DNA of 64,000 bases from Oscillospiraceae bacterium (GCA_015064555.1 SVRZ01000002.1:1-64000), one strand, 5' to 3'; shown: positions 1 to 8,121, numbered from the stretch's first letter. Notes: generated by a model from the sequence alone, not told the origin. Numbers and translations: made by a program.

Positions 1-2
1 AC

Positions 3-146
3 GGTTACAATACTACCTCATCTCACGGCGGTGTTGTTACACAAAACGGTCAGTATTTAAAAATCAAATATATTGTTAGTGAATATGATAGCGGCGAAAG
101 CAGAAATATAATTCTGTATATTGCTGAAATCGAGAAAACACAATAA
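3..146 (+). CDS. C-terminal end of an unidentified protein (partial)
   Basis: The third frame is open from the window edge to a TAA at 144-146 and encodes the last 47 residues of a protein whose start lies outside the window. The fragment is hydrophilic and beta-strand-like (GYNTTSSHGG near its start, KIKYIVSEYDSGE in the middle, IAEIEKTQ at the end). No motif allows a family call. Being only a tail, it could also be a chance open frame; the alternation of hydrophobic and polar residues makes a real tail somewhat more likely. Confidence 0.45.
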   Translation, partial: GYNTTSSHGGVVTQNGQYLKIKYIVSEYDSGESRNIILYIAEIEKTQ

Positions 147-200
147 AGTATTGTATCAAACTTGGAATCATGAGGGAGTATACGACACAGCGATATTGTC

Positions 201-601
201 AGTGATGTTTTTGCTGACGCAAAAGTGATGTTATGCTCCGCATAATGATGTTGCTCGCCATTTGCTATGCAAATACAAGCTCGCGAGTGATGTGATGTTT
301 ACCCACTGTGCCAAAGGCACAACATCATTCACGCAGTGAACATCACTGCCGTAGGCAACATCATTTGCCCGTGAGGGCAAACATCGTTTAGCGTGAATGC
401 TCCGTTAAGAGCATCACGCTATAGGGCTAAGCCCAAGCCCCTATTGCAAACAAAGAGAGAACAAATCGGCTTAAATTCCGAAATGTCCTCTCTTTTTTGT
501 TAGTGATGTTTTTGCTGACGCAAAAGTGATGTTATGCTCCGCATAATGATGTTGCTCGCCATTTGCTACGCAAATACAAGCTCGCGAGTGATGTGATGTT
601 T
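201..601. repeat. Hairpin-rich intergenic element with duplicated 100-bp unit
   Basis: A noncoding stretch built of many very small hairpins separated by GATGTT or its complement AACATC. Two 100-bp copies, 201-300 and 502-601, lie in the same orientation and differ at one base (position 267 T versus 568 C by eye). Each copy contains TTTTGC-tga-cGCAAAA, TTATGC-tcc-GCATAA and ATTTGC-tat-GCAAAT stems. The 301-501 interior adds GTGCC-aaa-GGCAC, TTCAC-gca-GTGAA, TTTGCCC-gtga-GGGCAAA and longer stems. The only coding trace is the promoter of the next gene after 640. This looks like a dispersed, possibly mobile or structured-RNA repeat; its function is unknown. Confidence 0.75.
451..501 (+). terminator. 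Terminator-like hairpin inside the repeat element
   Basis: An 18-base arm beginning AAAGAGAGAACAAATCGG is followed by a near-perfect complementary arm CCGAAATGTCCTCTCTTT and then a T-rich run (TTTTTTG). It would end transcription arriving from the left, before the second copy of the 100-bp unit. Confidence 0.5.
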
Positions 602-644
602 GCTATAAATTTTTGTGCTGCTAAGCCAATGTTCGCACCCGGTA

Positions 645-673
645 TTGACATCGCATTCCATCCATGATAAAAT
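645..673 (+). promoter_or_regulatory. Sigma-70-type promoter for the TPR gene
   Basis: TTGACA at 645-650 and TAAAAT at 668-673 with a 17-base spacer, 33 bases before the start codon at 707. A GAGAAAGGTGG stretch follows as ribosome-binding site. Confidence 0.7.
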
Positions 674-706
674 ACTTACAGTGAAGAGAAAGGTGGTTTC
701 AGACTA

Positions 707-1669
707 ATGAAAAATAAAAGGACTGTGACAGTTATCATATCGATTTTTGCCTTGATCGCTGTCGGGACGGTAGCGCTTTACGTTTATGAAATAGCAAACG
801 GAGCATCGCCAACGGAAAATCTTACAAGAATGCTTGCGACCGTTTTTATATGCGCTGCCGCTTCTATGCGTATGTTCAGGGGCGGAGCAGGGAAAAGATA
901 CACTCTGGACTTTTATGAAATGGAATTTGCAAAGCATATAAGGGGTGCCTTTGCGCACACTCCCGCGCTCAGAAAGAAGCTTCTTTCTGCTGTCAGGCTA
1001 TATAGCGAGTCGAAATACAATCAGTCTATGAAAAAGCTCATAGACCTGAAGCCGTTGTGCAGAACAGAGGACGACATATATGCTGTCGGTCTTTTTATGG
1101 GACTTAACTTTAAGGCGGCAAGGATGTATGATGCTGCCGTTGACGTATATCGTGAACTTATTGATTTGAATATAACATCATCAACCGTATACGGCAATCT
1201 CGGCAACCTGTATCTGCTTCTCGGTCGGGATGATGATGCTATATCGTATATGCATCTTTCAATACAAAATGATGAGAATAATTCCGCGCCGTATAACAAC
1301 CTTGCGCAGCTCTATTTTGAAAAGAAAGATTTTGATAAAGCAAAGGAATATGCACACAAAGCTTTACAAATTGACAGCAAAATGGTGGCATCATCGAAGC
1401 TCCTGGCAATTATTTACTCCTTGGAGGGTAATGATGATGAATTTAAAAAATACGCACATATGTCTGTAGTTAACGGTGCGGATTCCGAAGATATCAGGAG
1501 CGCGATCAAATATTATAAGTCAATTCGCGAGGGCCAAAGATTTCGACAGCCGGAAGACACCGAGGAGCTCGAGGAGGTCGAGTATGCAGAAGAAACCGAG
1601 GATGTCGAGGAGATTGAATCGGCAGATGAAAATGAGAATGACACAGAAGAGGAGTCAGATACCGAATGA
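707..1669 (+). CDS. Membrane-anchored TPR-repeat protein
   Basis: A 320-residue protein of unknown specific role, probably a scaffold for protein-protein contacts. Two hydrophobic helices (about 8-28 and 40-55) anchor the N-terminus. From about residue 130 to 250 there are helical repeats matching the tetratricopeptide pattern (VYGNLGNLYLLLGRDDDAIS, then PYNNLAQLYFEKKDFDKAKE, ending in an ALQID helix). The last 45 residues are almost all Glu/Asp/Thr/Ser, a strongly acidic tail. The stop overlaps the next start (ATGA at 1666-1669), so the two genes are translationally coupled and probably act together. Confidence 0.75.
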   Translation: MKNKRTVTVIISIFALIAVGTVALYVYEIANGASPTENLTRMLATVFICAAASMRMFRGGAGKRYTLDFYEMEFAKHIRGAFAHTPALRKKLLSAVRLYSESKYNQSMKKLIDLKPLCRTEDDIYAVGLFMGLNFKAARMYDAAVDVYRELIDLNITSSTVYGNLGNLYLLLGRDDDAISYMHLSIQNDENNSAPYNNLAQLYFEKKDFDKAKEYAHKALQIDSKMVASSKLLAIIYSLEGNDDEFKKYAHMSVVNGADSEDIRSAIKYYKSIREGQRFRQPEDTEELEEVEYAEETEDVEEIESADENENDTEEESDTE

Positions 1670-2523
1670 AGCCGTTCTTTGGATTGGATATTACATATGA
1701 TAAGGATAACGAGAAGATAAACGGAAATGAGTTTATCATAAGGGAGGTTCCCGAAGAGAGGCAGAAGCAGTATGAAGAAATGCTGGATTCTATATTTGAT
1801 TCTATAAATGCAACCGAGCCTCCGAATTGGTTGCAGCTTATCAAATCAATTTCCGGGCTCATCGGTGCTGTAGGCATTATTTCATATATCCGTGTTGTAT
1901 TCGATATAGGCCTGGCAAAGGCAATCAGCAATGCTCCCTTTGTGGCGGTGCTTACAGTAGCGGCAATAGCCACGTGGTTCACACTGACCTATATGACTAA
2001 GCGAAGAGTGCGTCTGGTTTCCGAGGAGCGCGATATTGAAGGCCAGCAAAATATGATCGATGCGGAGCTCGCGAAGCTTCTTGCTATTCTGGAGGTTCCC
2101 GCGGAAGCACAGCGACTTGATCTTATAGCTTTTTCTTACAGTATGCTTGGTACCGAGATCGTGCCGTATGCACAGATGAAGCGCATCCCGGCGTTTGTGC
2201 TTGCCGAGTTTTATGCGTATGCCGATGAGGAGGGCTTCTGCCTTGCTTATGCCTCATGTGTCTACCGATTTGAAAAGAGCGATCTCAAATATATCGAAAC
2301 GGTTAATGAGCATGCCTCTGTCTACGGATGGAATAAGGATGAATATCCGAGCTCGGAGAATTTCAGGAAATATAAGCTGACAACCGATGCTGCAGGTTAT
2401 GCCCGAATGAACCGGTATTACATAATGCATATCGAAAAAGACGGCGAGGAATACGGTCTGTATTTCCCGAGCTATGAGCTCCCTCTTATAGAGCGCATAT
2501 CGGGACTTTCCGCAGAAGAATAA
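1666..2523 (+). CDS. Two-helix membrane protein of unknown function
   Basis: A 285-residue protein not recognised as a known family. It has a soluble N-terminus of about 55 residues, two transmembrane helices (about 61-82 and 88-110), a basic segment (TKRRVRLVSEERD) and a mixed alpha/beta C-terminal half rich in Tyr and Glu. It overlaps the preceding TPR gene by four bases (ATGA), which points to coupled translation and a joint function. A strong bidirectional terminator follows. No catalytic motif is visible. Confidence 0.7.
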   Translation: MKPFFGLDITYDKDNEKINGNEFIIREVPEERQKQYEEMLDSIFDSINATEPPNWLQLIKSISGLIGAVGIISYIRVVFDIGLAKAISNAPFVAVLTVAAIATWFTLTYMTKRRVRLVSEERDIEGQQNMIDAELAKLLAILEVPAEAQRLDLIAFSYSMLGTEIVPYAQMKRIPAFVLAEFYAYADEEGFCLAYASCVYRFEKSDLKYIETVNEHASVYGWNKDEYPSSENFRKYKLTTDAAGYARMNRYYIMHIEKDGEEYGLYFPSYELPLIERISGLSAEE

Positions 2524-2567
2524 AGAGATGATCTCTGTGATTGTAATCCGCCGCATCTATCACAACT

Positions 2568-2621
2568 AAAGCAATAGCAGACAAGCAAGGTCTATCCATC
2601 TCGCTTGTCTGCTATTGCTTT
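2568..2621. terminator. Bidirectional intrinsic terminator
   Basis: A 19-bp perfect stem (AAAGCAATAGCAGACAAGC at 2568-2586 pairing with 2603-2621) with A-rich and T-rich flanks, between two convergent genes ending at 2523 and 2650. Confidence 0.85.
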
Positions 2622-2649
2622 TCGTTTTATAAAGAAATTCCCGACTCTA

Positions 2650-3105
2650 TTATGATTGCTTTGCGAAGAAGGTAACCCTACTGTCAAGAACTATCTTCTC
2701 CATTTCTGCGCGAAGCTCCCGGCGCTTCGCATTGTATTTATCCATCGCGCTGTTATAAGCTGTGAGCTGCTCGTTGTACTTCTTGAACTGAAGCACCTTG
2801 TACGTAACGTAGACAACAAGCGGAATAACGAAGCAGAGCAGTGCGTAGAAGCAGGTCTTCGCCTTGACTCTTGCGGGCTTCACAGGAGCGGTGGGCGGAA
2901 CGAGCGCATAATACTCATTTACCTTCTCTTCGTATTTAGCCTGAAACTTTACGAGGTCGGTGTAAACCGGGTTCTGCGTTTCGCGTGACATAGTTATTTG
3001 TTTTCCGTTCAGGGAAAGAAGCTCCCATCCGAATGCTTCATAGTGAGATACGGTTTCCTGAACGCCCCATTCATAAGCATTTAATACTTTTGATTCTCTT
3101 GACAT
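2650..3105 (-). CDS. Small single-helix membrane protein of unknown function
   Basis: A 151-residue protein. The N-terminal 45 residues form a compact domain (NAYEWGVQETVSHYEAFGWE, then a LNGKQITMSR strand), followed by a helical, coiled-coil-like stretch, one transmembrane helix (about 84-107, CFYALLCFVIPLVVYVTYKV) and a charged C-terminal coiled coil. The start is well supported by AGGAGG eight bases upstream. It is divergently transcribed from a small XRE regulator, and its consensus promoter is overlapped by direct repeats, so it is probably a target of that regulator. The function is unknown. Confidence 0.7.
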   Translation of the reverse strand: MSRESKVLNAYEWGVQETVSHYEAFGWELLSLNGKQITMSRETQNPVYTDLVKFQAKYEEKVNEYYALVPPTAPVKPARVKAKTCFYALLCFVIPLVVYVTYKVLQFKKYNEQLTAYNSAMDKYNAKRRELRAEMEKIVLDSRVTFFAKQS

Positions 3106-3131
3106 AATAAAACCTCCTGGCTTTTTTGAAA

Positions 3132-3176
3132 ATTATAACACAAATGTATTCAATTGTCAACATATGTATTCAATTT
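3132..3176 (-). promoter_or_regulatory. Divergent promoter region with 15-bp direct repeats (candidate XRE operator)
   Basis: On the minus strand a perfect consensus promoter reads TTGACA (3155-3160), 17-base spacer, TATAAT (3132-3137). Two direct repeats sharing ATGTATTCAATT lie at 3142-3156 and 3162-3176, spaced 20 bp or about two helical turns. One covers the spacer and -35 of this promoter; the other overlaps the weak -35 (TTCAAT, about 3169-3174) of the plus-strand promoter, whose -10 is TAAAAT at 3193-3198. This geometry fits binding by the adjacent XRE protein (inference). Confidence 0.6.
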
Positions 3177-3217
3177 TTTTCGGGAAATAGGATAAAATAA
3201 TTACCGAGGTGATTATT

Positions 3218-3454
3218 ATGTCTGAAGAATATCTTGATCCTGTCGTGGTCGGCGAGGTAATAGCGCATTTCAGAAAGCAAAGAAAGCTTTCTCAGGAGGT
3301 TCTCAGCGGTCTTTCGGATATTGGAAGAACGCATCTGAGCGCCATAGAGCGCGGCGACAGAAAGCCTACCCTTGAAACGCTTTACAGAATAAGCTCGGCT
3401 CTTGGGATATCTATGAGCGAAATCGTAGCAGAAATAGAGCGCAGAATCCGGTAG
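3218..3454 (+). CDS. XRE-family HTH transcriptional regulator
   Basis: A 78-residue protein that is almost entirely a Cro/C1-type helix-turn-helix domain (about residues 11-66): IAHFRKQRKLSQEVLSGLSD, then an IGRTHLSAIERGDRKPT recognition segment and a TLYRISSALGIS helix. The ATG at 3218 is chosen over the in-frame GTG at 3209 because GAGGTG at 3206-3211 is correctly placed for it. Lacking any other domain, it probably acts as a small dimeric repressor. It is divergent from the membrane-protein gene at 2650-3105, and the shared promoter region holds direct repeats, so autoregulation and control of that gene are likely. Confidence 0.85.
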   Translation: MSEEYLDPVVVGEVIAHFRKQRKLSQEVLSGLSDIGRTHLSAIERGDRKPTLETLYRISSALGISMSEIVAEIERRIR

Positions 3455-3761
3455 TCCTTCTCCATACAATGGAAAGCACCGTTATGGTACAATTATCTTT
3501 GTTTTCTTACATTTTTAATGATTATTCGACAGGCTTTACAAGCAGATCCGCAGACTCCTATCAAGAGTCCGCGGATTTACTTGTATCAGATCTAATGATC
3601 CTGCTATTATTCAGGGCAGCATCGTAAAGGTTATTTATGATATCCGAGAGAATGGGGATACGCCGAGCGGGCAGGATGCGAAGTTGCAAAGAGCAACAGG
3701 AGGGGTAGGAGTGAGCATCGCAATGATTCGGGGCTTTCCCGGTATCCGGCAATCTATCAAT
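3455..3761. other. Intergenic region with one large hairpin
   Basis: No convincing gene is present. A hairpin with 19-base arms (3540-3558 and 3565-3583, about 16 of 19 paired, arm CAAGCAGATCCGCAGACTC) follows the XRE gene but has no clear T-run, so it may be a weak terminator or a processing structure. A 63-codon minus-strand frame at 3561-3752 has no good ribosome-binding site and an unlikely composition. Confidence 0.5.
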
Positions 3762-3805
3762 AAAAATCAGCCGGGCAAGAGCCTTATATCGCGCTTGCCC
3801 GGCTG
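3762..3805 (-). terminator. Intrinsic terminator of the aldose epimerase gene
   Basis: On the minus strand a 12-bp stem CAGCCGGGCAAG / CTTGCCCGGCTG is followed by ATTTTTATT. It lies 45 bases past the stop of the epimerase gene. Confidence 0.8.
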
Positions 3806-3849
3806 TAATTATCGGATTTTGTGTGGTTAGGAAGGATAAGAAAGCCCGA

Positions 3850-4692
3850 TCAGTTAAAGTAGCGAGTCATATACGTAGTGCTTTCTCCGGGGGTAAGCAC
3901 TTTGTATCCATCGGGAGTATTAAGTCCGTTAACGTCACCTGCCTGGGGCTCGATGCAGATGAAATTGCGCTTGCCCTGAGCATTGTAAGTGATCCAATGA
4001 TCAAAGTTATCAGATACCGCAAACATAATATTATCTATAGTTGCGATATTAGCTCTGGAAATATAATAACCGCAAACATTGAGATCCTTGGATGGCGAGC
4101 CGCTGATATACTTTGTCTCCTGCTCGGTGAGAGGAAGGTATTCGCCTGTGGGTATATCATTGACGGTTTCCTGCTTGTAGCCTACGGGCATCGTGAAGCT
4201 CTCCGGCTGCATGAAGGTGGAGTGCAGACAGAAGGTGTAGGGCATATTTTTCTTGTCTGTGTTGGTTATCGTATATTCCGCGGTAAGTCCTGCGGCATCA
4301 ATAGCGTACTTAACGGTCAGATCGAAATTGAAAGGATAGCATTCGCCATGGTTTGAATATTTGGCTATAACGTATTCATCATTCGCCTCAACCAGGTCGA
4401 AGCTCTTGGTATGTACAATACCGTGAAGATGCGAGTTCGTTCTCTCCTCGTTTATCGGAAGGGTATATTCAATTCCCTCAAACGTGAATTTTCCGAGATA
4501 GGTTCTGTTTGCGGGCAGAAGTATGGGCGCACCCTGAATGTAGGGATTTGCCTCAAGGTCCTTTTCATCCTTGAGAGGGCGCAGAATATTCTTTCCGTCA
4601 AACTTGAGATATACGATGTTCGCGCCGAGTCTGGGGCATATGCCTGCCTCCCATTTTCCCTCCTTGAGGGTGATAGTGTCATTTATTTTCAT
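3850..4692 (-). CDS. Aldose 1-epimerase family protein
   Basis: A 280-residue cytosolic protein of the galactose mutarotase (GalM) fold, which interconverts alpha and beta anomers of hexoses. Visible family marks are NRTYLGKFTFEGIEY, the NSHLHG histidine region near residue 87, FCLHSTF in place of the usual HPYFNL-type histidine strand, and IEPQAGDVNGLN with the probable catalytic glutamate. The start at 4692 is chosen because GGAGG lies eight bases upstream; a longer frame to 4743 runs through the promoter. It has its own promoter and terminator, so it is monocistronic. The exact sugar is unknown; a galactose-type ABC transporter lies about 10 kb away. Confidence 0.85.
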   Translation of the reverse strand: MKINDTITLKEGKWEAGICPRLGANIVYLKFDGKNILRPLKDEKDLEANPYIQGAPILLPANRTYLGKFTFEGIEYTLPINEERTNSHLHGIVHTKSFDLVEANDEYVIAKYSNHGECYPFNFDLTVKYAIDAAGLTAEYTITNTDKKNMPYTFCLHSTFMQPESFTMPVGYKQETVNDIPTGEYLPLTEQETKYISGSPSKDLNVCGYYISRANIATIDNIMFAVSDNFDHWITYNAQGKRNFICIEPQAGDVNGLNTPDGYKVLTPGESTTYMTRYFN

Positions 4693-4733
4693 TCTCATAT
4701 CCTCCGAAATTGCCAAAATACTTATACAAATAT

Positions 4734-4762
4734 AGTATAACATAGCAAAAACAAATTGTCAA
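4734..4762 (-). promoter_or_regulatory. Promoter of the aldose epimerase gene
   Basis: On the minus strand TTGACA (4757-4762), 17-base spacer, TATACT (4734-4739), about 40 bases before the chosen start. Confidence 0.75.
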
Positions 4763-4856
4763 TCGGAAAAAACGTCTTTTTTACAGAATCAATATCGTTT
4801 TTTTGGTTTTTAATGCGGTTTTGTGCTCTTTTGGTTACAAACAGGGCAGATAAAGG

Positions 4857-4900
4857 AAAAACGGAGCGGTTTTGGAAAAAGTCCGAACCGTCCCGTTTTT
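4857..4900 (-). terminator. Terminator of the cytidylate-kinase-like gene
   Basis: Arms AAAAACGGAGCGGTT and AACCGTCCCGTTTTT pair with a two-base internal mismatch. On the minus strand the stem ends in a T-run, 47 bases past the stop of the kinase-like gene. Confidence 0.65.
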
Positions 4901-4946
4901 ATGGTATAATTTATGTGTGAGCATCAAAAGGCTCAAAGAACGCGCA

Positions 4947-5576
4947 TCATTCCTCGGTCAGCTTCTTAGCGCAGCTTACTATGAGATCGGCTGTGCCTTG
5001 AATACCGAGAGTGGAGGAATTTATCGCCATATCGTAGTTATCGTATTTACCCCATTTATTGCCCGTATAGAAGTTATAGTATGAGGCTCTTCTGCGGTCG
5101 GTTCTGTTTATGATATCGACCAGCTGAGCCGTCTTTATCTCGGGGTGCCTCTCGCGCACGCGCTCTTTCCTATGCTCAAGGTCACCGTAGATAAAGAGCC
5201 TGAATACGTCCTTATCCTCTCTGAGAACATAGTCCGAGCAGCGTCCTATGATCACGCAGCTTCCCATCTTTGCATATTCCTTTATAACCTCCGACTGGAG
5301 TATAAAGAGCTTGTCGTTGATAGGCATCTTATATCCGAAGGGCATGCTCGAGCCTACAACGTTAGAGCCGACTGCAAGGGTATATAAGAGGCTGTTCGCC
5401 GCAGATTCATCCGTCCTTTGCAGAACGTCCTCGCTGAGATTCCCTTTTGAAGCGGCATCGGTGATAAGCTGCTTGTCAAAAATCGGAATTCCGAGCATCT
5501 CGGCAACCTTTTCTCCGATCTCTCTTCCGCCGCTGCCATACTGGCGCGCTATTGTGATAACGATCTTTTTAGCCAT
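4947..5576 (-). CDS. Cytidylate kinase-like family protein
   Basis: A 209-residue P-loop protein of the cytidylate-kinase-like (Cytidylate_kin2) family common in Clostridia and Bacteroidetes. The N-terminal strand and loop read VITIARQYGSGGREIGEKVA, where GSGGREIG replaces the classic GxxGxGK(S/T). Other marks are PIFDKQLI, VIIGRCSDYVL, and an arginine-rich lid region (HRKERVRERHPE, later NRTDRRRASYYNFYTG). A nucleotide kinase role is inferred; the substrate is uncertain because true CMP kinase is usually encoded elsewhere. The start at 5576 has GGAG seven bases upstream; upstream codons to 5594 are unlikely to be used. Confidence 0.8.
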   Translation of the reverse strand: MAKKIVITIARQYGSGGREIGEKVAEMLGIPIFDKQLITDAASKGNLSEDVLQRTDESAANSLLYTLAVGSNVVGSSMPFGYKMPINDKLFILQSEVIKEYAKMGSCVIIGRCSDYVLREDKDVFRLFIYGDLEHRKERVRERHPEIKTAQLVDIINRTDRRRASYYNFYTGNKWGKYDNYDMAINSSTLGIQGTADLIVSCAKKLTEE

Positions 5577-5608
5577 AGTGAATCTCCTTTTCAATCTTTA
5601 TATTAATA

Positions 5609-5637
5609 ATATTATCACAAAAATAGCGGTTTGTAAA
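5609..5637 (-). promoter_or_regulatory. Promoter of the cytidylate-kinase-like gene
   Basis: Minus strand TTTACA (5632-5637), 17-base spacer, TAATAT (5609-5614). Confidence 0.65.
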
Positions 5638-5676
5638 GTGTTTTTCCGGTAAAAAATATTAAATAGAATTAAAGGA

Positions 5677-5705
5677 TTGAAAAAAATCTCCGAAAGTGCT
5701 AATAT
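5677..5705 (+). promoter_or_regulatory. Promoter of nnrD
   Basis: TTGAAA (5677-5682), 17-base spacer, TAATAT (5700-5705); start codon at 5744 preceded by AGGAGG. Confidence 0.65.
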
Positions 5706-5743
5706 ATATGTAATACTAAATCAACAAGTAGGAGGCAAAGAGT

Positions 5744-6631
5744 ATGATCTGCACTGCGAGAATAGATGCGGAATACGTAAAAGGCCACCTGCCAAAGCGC
5801 CCCTGCGACTCCAATAAGGGCAGCTTCGGCAGAGCGCTGATAATTGCGGGCTCGGAGCAATATATGGGAGCGGCTCATCTTGTTCTTGGCGCGGCGCTCC
5901 GCGGCGGAGCAGGTTACGTTGAGCTCGTAAGCGAGGAGTGCGTATGGAATACCGTTATTCTCAAATACCCCGAGCTTATATATACACGGATACCGTCTAT
6001 TCCGATGCTTTCGGCGGATGACTGCGACCGTATAATGGCGAGGGCGGAGGCGGCATCGGCGATCCTTATAGGACCCGGATGCGGCAAGAGCCGCGCCCTG
6101 GCAGATCTCGTCATGGCACTCGTCCGAGGGCAGGGAGGCCCTGTGATAATAGATGCGGATGCAATAAACTCGATAGCCGAATATTATGAGGATGCGATAG
6201 CTTGCCTCAGGGAGGCAAGGCGCCCCGTGATCCTGACTCCGCATCCGCTTGAGTTTTCAAGACTCACGGGCATTCCGACAAATGAGGTCAGCAATGCAAG
6301 GCTTGAGTCGGCATACGGGCTTTCTCTTGACACGTCTGCCACCGTGCTTTTAAAGGGTGCCGGGACTGTGGTTACCGACGGCAAGGAAATAATGATCAAT
6401 ACCACAGGCTCGTCTGCATTGGCGAAGGCAGGCAGCGGAGATGCCCTGGCAGGCTTTATGGTATCGCTTCTTTCAATGGGAGCAGAGCCTCTCGCAGCTG
6501 CCGCGATAGCCGCATACGTCCACGGCAGAGCAGGGCAGATCCTCGCGGAAGAGCTGTCGGAATATGGTGTCACTCCATCTGATCTTGCACCTGTTATGGC
6601 GAGGGTTTTGGCTGAAATAGCATCGAAATGA
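5744..6631 (+). CDS. nnrD: ADP-dependent NAD(P)H-hydrate dehydratase
   Basis: A 295-residue repair enzyme of the ribokinase-like fold that dehydrates damaged NADHX/NADPHX back to NADH/NADPH at the expense of ADP. Visible motifs are GSFGRALIIAGSEQYMGAAH near residue 27, GPGCGKS near 109, VILTPHPLEFSRLTG near 165, LKGAGTVVTDG near 205 and the catalytic KAGSGDALAGFM near 232. It is the C-terminal (dehydratase) half only; the NAD(P)HX epimerase domain often fused in front is missing and must be separate or absent. AGGAGG precedes the start. It is monocistronic, ending at a bidirectional terminator. Confidence 0.92.
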   Translation: MICTARIDAEYVKGHLPKRPCDSNKGSFGRALIIAGSEQYMGAAHLVLGAALRGGAGYVELVSEECVWNTVILKYPELIYTRIPSIPMLSADDCDRIMARAEAASAILIGPGCGKSRALADLVMALVRGQGGPVIIDADAINSIAEYYEDAIACLREARRPVILTPHPLEFSRLTGIPTNEVSNARLESAYGLSLDTSATVLLKGAGTVVTDGKEIMINTTGSSALAKAGSGDALAGFMVSLLSMGAEPLAAAAIAAYVHGRAGQILAEELSEYGVTPSDLAPVMARVLAEIASK

Positions 6632-6645
6632 CAATAAATATGTAC

Positions 6646-6684
6646 AAAAAAGAGGATTTCTCTAACCGGAGCAATCCTCTTTTT
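6646..6684. terminator. Bidirectional intrinsic terminator
   Basis: AAAAAGAGGATT (from 6646) pairs with AATCCTCTTTTT (6673-6684); A- and T-rich on both sides, between convergent nnrD and the SLH gene. Confidence 0.8.
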
Positions 6685-6736
6685 GCTTGTATATCTATCT
6701 CCGCATCATACTACGTTGTAAGGATCGTATGACGAT

Positions 6737-8008
6737 TTACGACCTTTGCCCGGATGCAAGGCGGTAAAGATATTCTGCCGCCTTTTCTCTTGTGAGGGCT
6801 TCGCTGAGCTCATCCTCCTCGCCAAGGTCGAATATGCCCTTTTCATACATTGCACCGACGTGCGGTCTTGCCCATACGGGCAGATTCTCGGTGCCGGGGG
6901 GATAGTCGCTCTCGGCGGTAACACCGAGTATATTCGACATAACTATAGCCGCCTCGCATACGGTTATCGCATCATTGGGGCGGAATTTCAGTCCGTCTCC
7001 GTCAAAGGAGCCGTTGACTATTCCTATAGATGCCGCAGTGGCAACGTAGCCGACGAGGGGTGTCGGTATCTCGTTGTTGTCATCAAAATAGGTCTTGTCG
7101 AGAGTGCTGTCGGCTTTTATCGAGGCTGCCTTCATCGCCATAGCCACAAATTCGGCACGGGTAACCCCATCTTCAGGCAAAAAGTAGACGTTATCGCCTA
7201 TTCTCGAGCCGCTCATTATGCCCATCGCCGTCATGGCAACGGCAGCATTGTAGCTCTTAGAATCGGTCATATCCGAATACACTACCTCGCTCATTCTCTC
7301 GGTAACGCGTACGCTTATCTCCTCCGGGCTGGAATAATTTCCGAATTCGTCACGCATAACGAGGATGAAGGAATCCCTTCCGTCAAATCCCGCATCGGGA
7401 GTATATCTGTATTCTCCCTTGGCGGCATCGGTGAGCGAAAGACTTCCGTTCTTGGGTTGTCTTACTATCAGAGTAATGAGCTTATCTCCTTCGGGATCGC
7501 TTCCTTCGAGCTTACCGAAATAGGATATTCCGGACTGCGTTGTCACTTTGACCGACTGTCCCAATGAGTCGCTTACCTCAGGGGCATAATTCACCTTTTC
7601 GGTAAAGCGCATCCTGCATCTGATCTCCGCGCCGGAGCTGCCTCTTTCGCGGAAGGTGAATTGGCTTTCCGTTATACTTGCATCCGCGGGGCAGAAGCTG
7701 AGGCGCGAAAGCGCCCTTCTCTTTATGATCTGCCCTTCGTTGACGGGGCTGCCGTCAAGCTTGAGAATGCCGTCTTTTTTATCGGGGAGCGTGCATATTT
7801 CTATCCCCTTGATCTCGGAAACTCCGAGCGCACACTTGAAGTCTGTGTCCGAAAATTTCAGCTCTTTGCCGCTGATGCCGCTCTTTATGAGCTCGACGTC
7901 ATTAGCGATGACTGCCGCGCCCGTACCGAGGAACGATGCGCTCGCCACACTTGCAAAAGAGAGAACAAGCAGTATGGCGGACACTGTAATTAGTAGCGTT
8001 TTTTTCAT
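6737..8008 (-). CDS. Secreted S-layer homology (SLH) domain protein with cadherin/Big-like module
   Basis: A 423-residue exported protein. Residues 1-24 are a signal peptide ending ASVASA. Residues about 25-135 are a beta-rich domain without clear relatives; about 143-240 match a bacterial Ig/cadherin-like repeat (GSDPEGDKL, GEYRYTPDAGFDGRDSF). The C-terminal 180 residues hold three SLH units, with FLPEDGVTRAEFVAMAMKA in the first, FRPNDAITVCEAAIVMSN in the second and ALTREKAAEYLYRLA in the third. SLH domains bind secondary cell-wall polymers, so the protein is probably wall-anchored. AGGAGC precedes the start. No enzyme domain is visible; a structural or adhesive role is inferred. Confidence 0.88.
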   Translation of the reverse strand: MKKTLLITVSAILLVLSFASVASASFLGTGAAVIANDVELIKSGISGKELKFSDTDFKCALGVSEIKGIEICTLPDKKDGILKLDGSPVNEGQIIKRRALSRLSFCPADASITESQFTFRERGSSGAEIRCRMRFTEKVNYAPEVSDSLGQSVKVTTQSGISYFGKLEGSDPEGDKLITLIVRQPKNGSLSLTDAAKGEYRYTPDAGFDGRDSFILVMRDEFGNYSSPEEISVRVTERMSEVVYSDMTDSKSYNAAVAMTAMGIMSGSRIGDNVYFLPEDGVTRAEFVAMAMKAASIKADSTLDKTYFDDNNEIPTPLVGYVATAASIGIVNGSFDGDGLKFRPNDAITVCEAAIVMSNILGVTAESDYPPGTENLPVWARPHVGAMYEKGIFDLGEEDELSEALTREKAAEYLYRLASGQRS

Positions 8009-8121
8009 TTTTTTGCTCCTTCCTTTTTTCTCTGTTAGGTATTTTTGCCTTCTTTACCGTTTTTATGCGCCCGCAAAAAATCTTTATAGAGGATTTTAAA
8101 TAAATATCGCGGCAAAAGGGA

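Noticed and set aside
201-601. CRISPR array or tRNA cluster
   Set aside because: Hairpins differ from one another and spacing is short; no constant repeat with unique spacers and no cloverleaf with a T-loop was found.
3561-3752. 63-codon minus-strand frame
   Set aside because: No ribosome-binding site, improbable composition, overlaps a hairpin.
3823-4356. 177-codon plus-strand frame
   Set aside because: Antisense to the aldose epimerase gene.
6746-7567. A 273-codon plus-strand frame
   Set aside because: Antisense to the SLH protein gene with clear signal peptide and SLH motifs.
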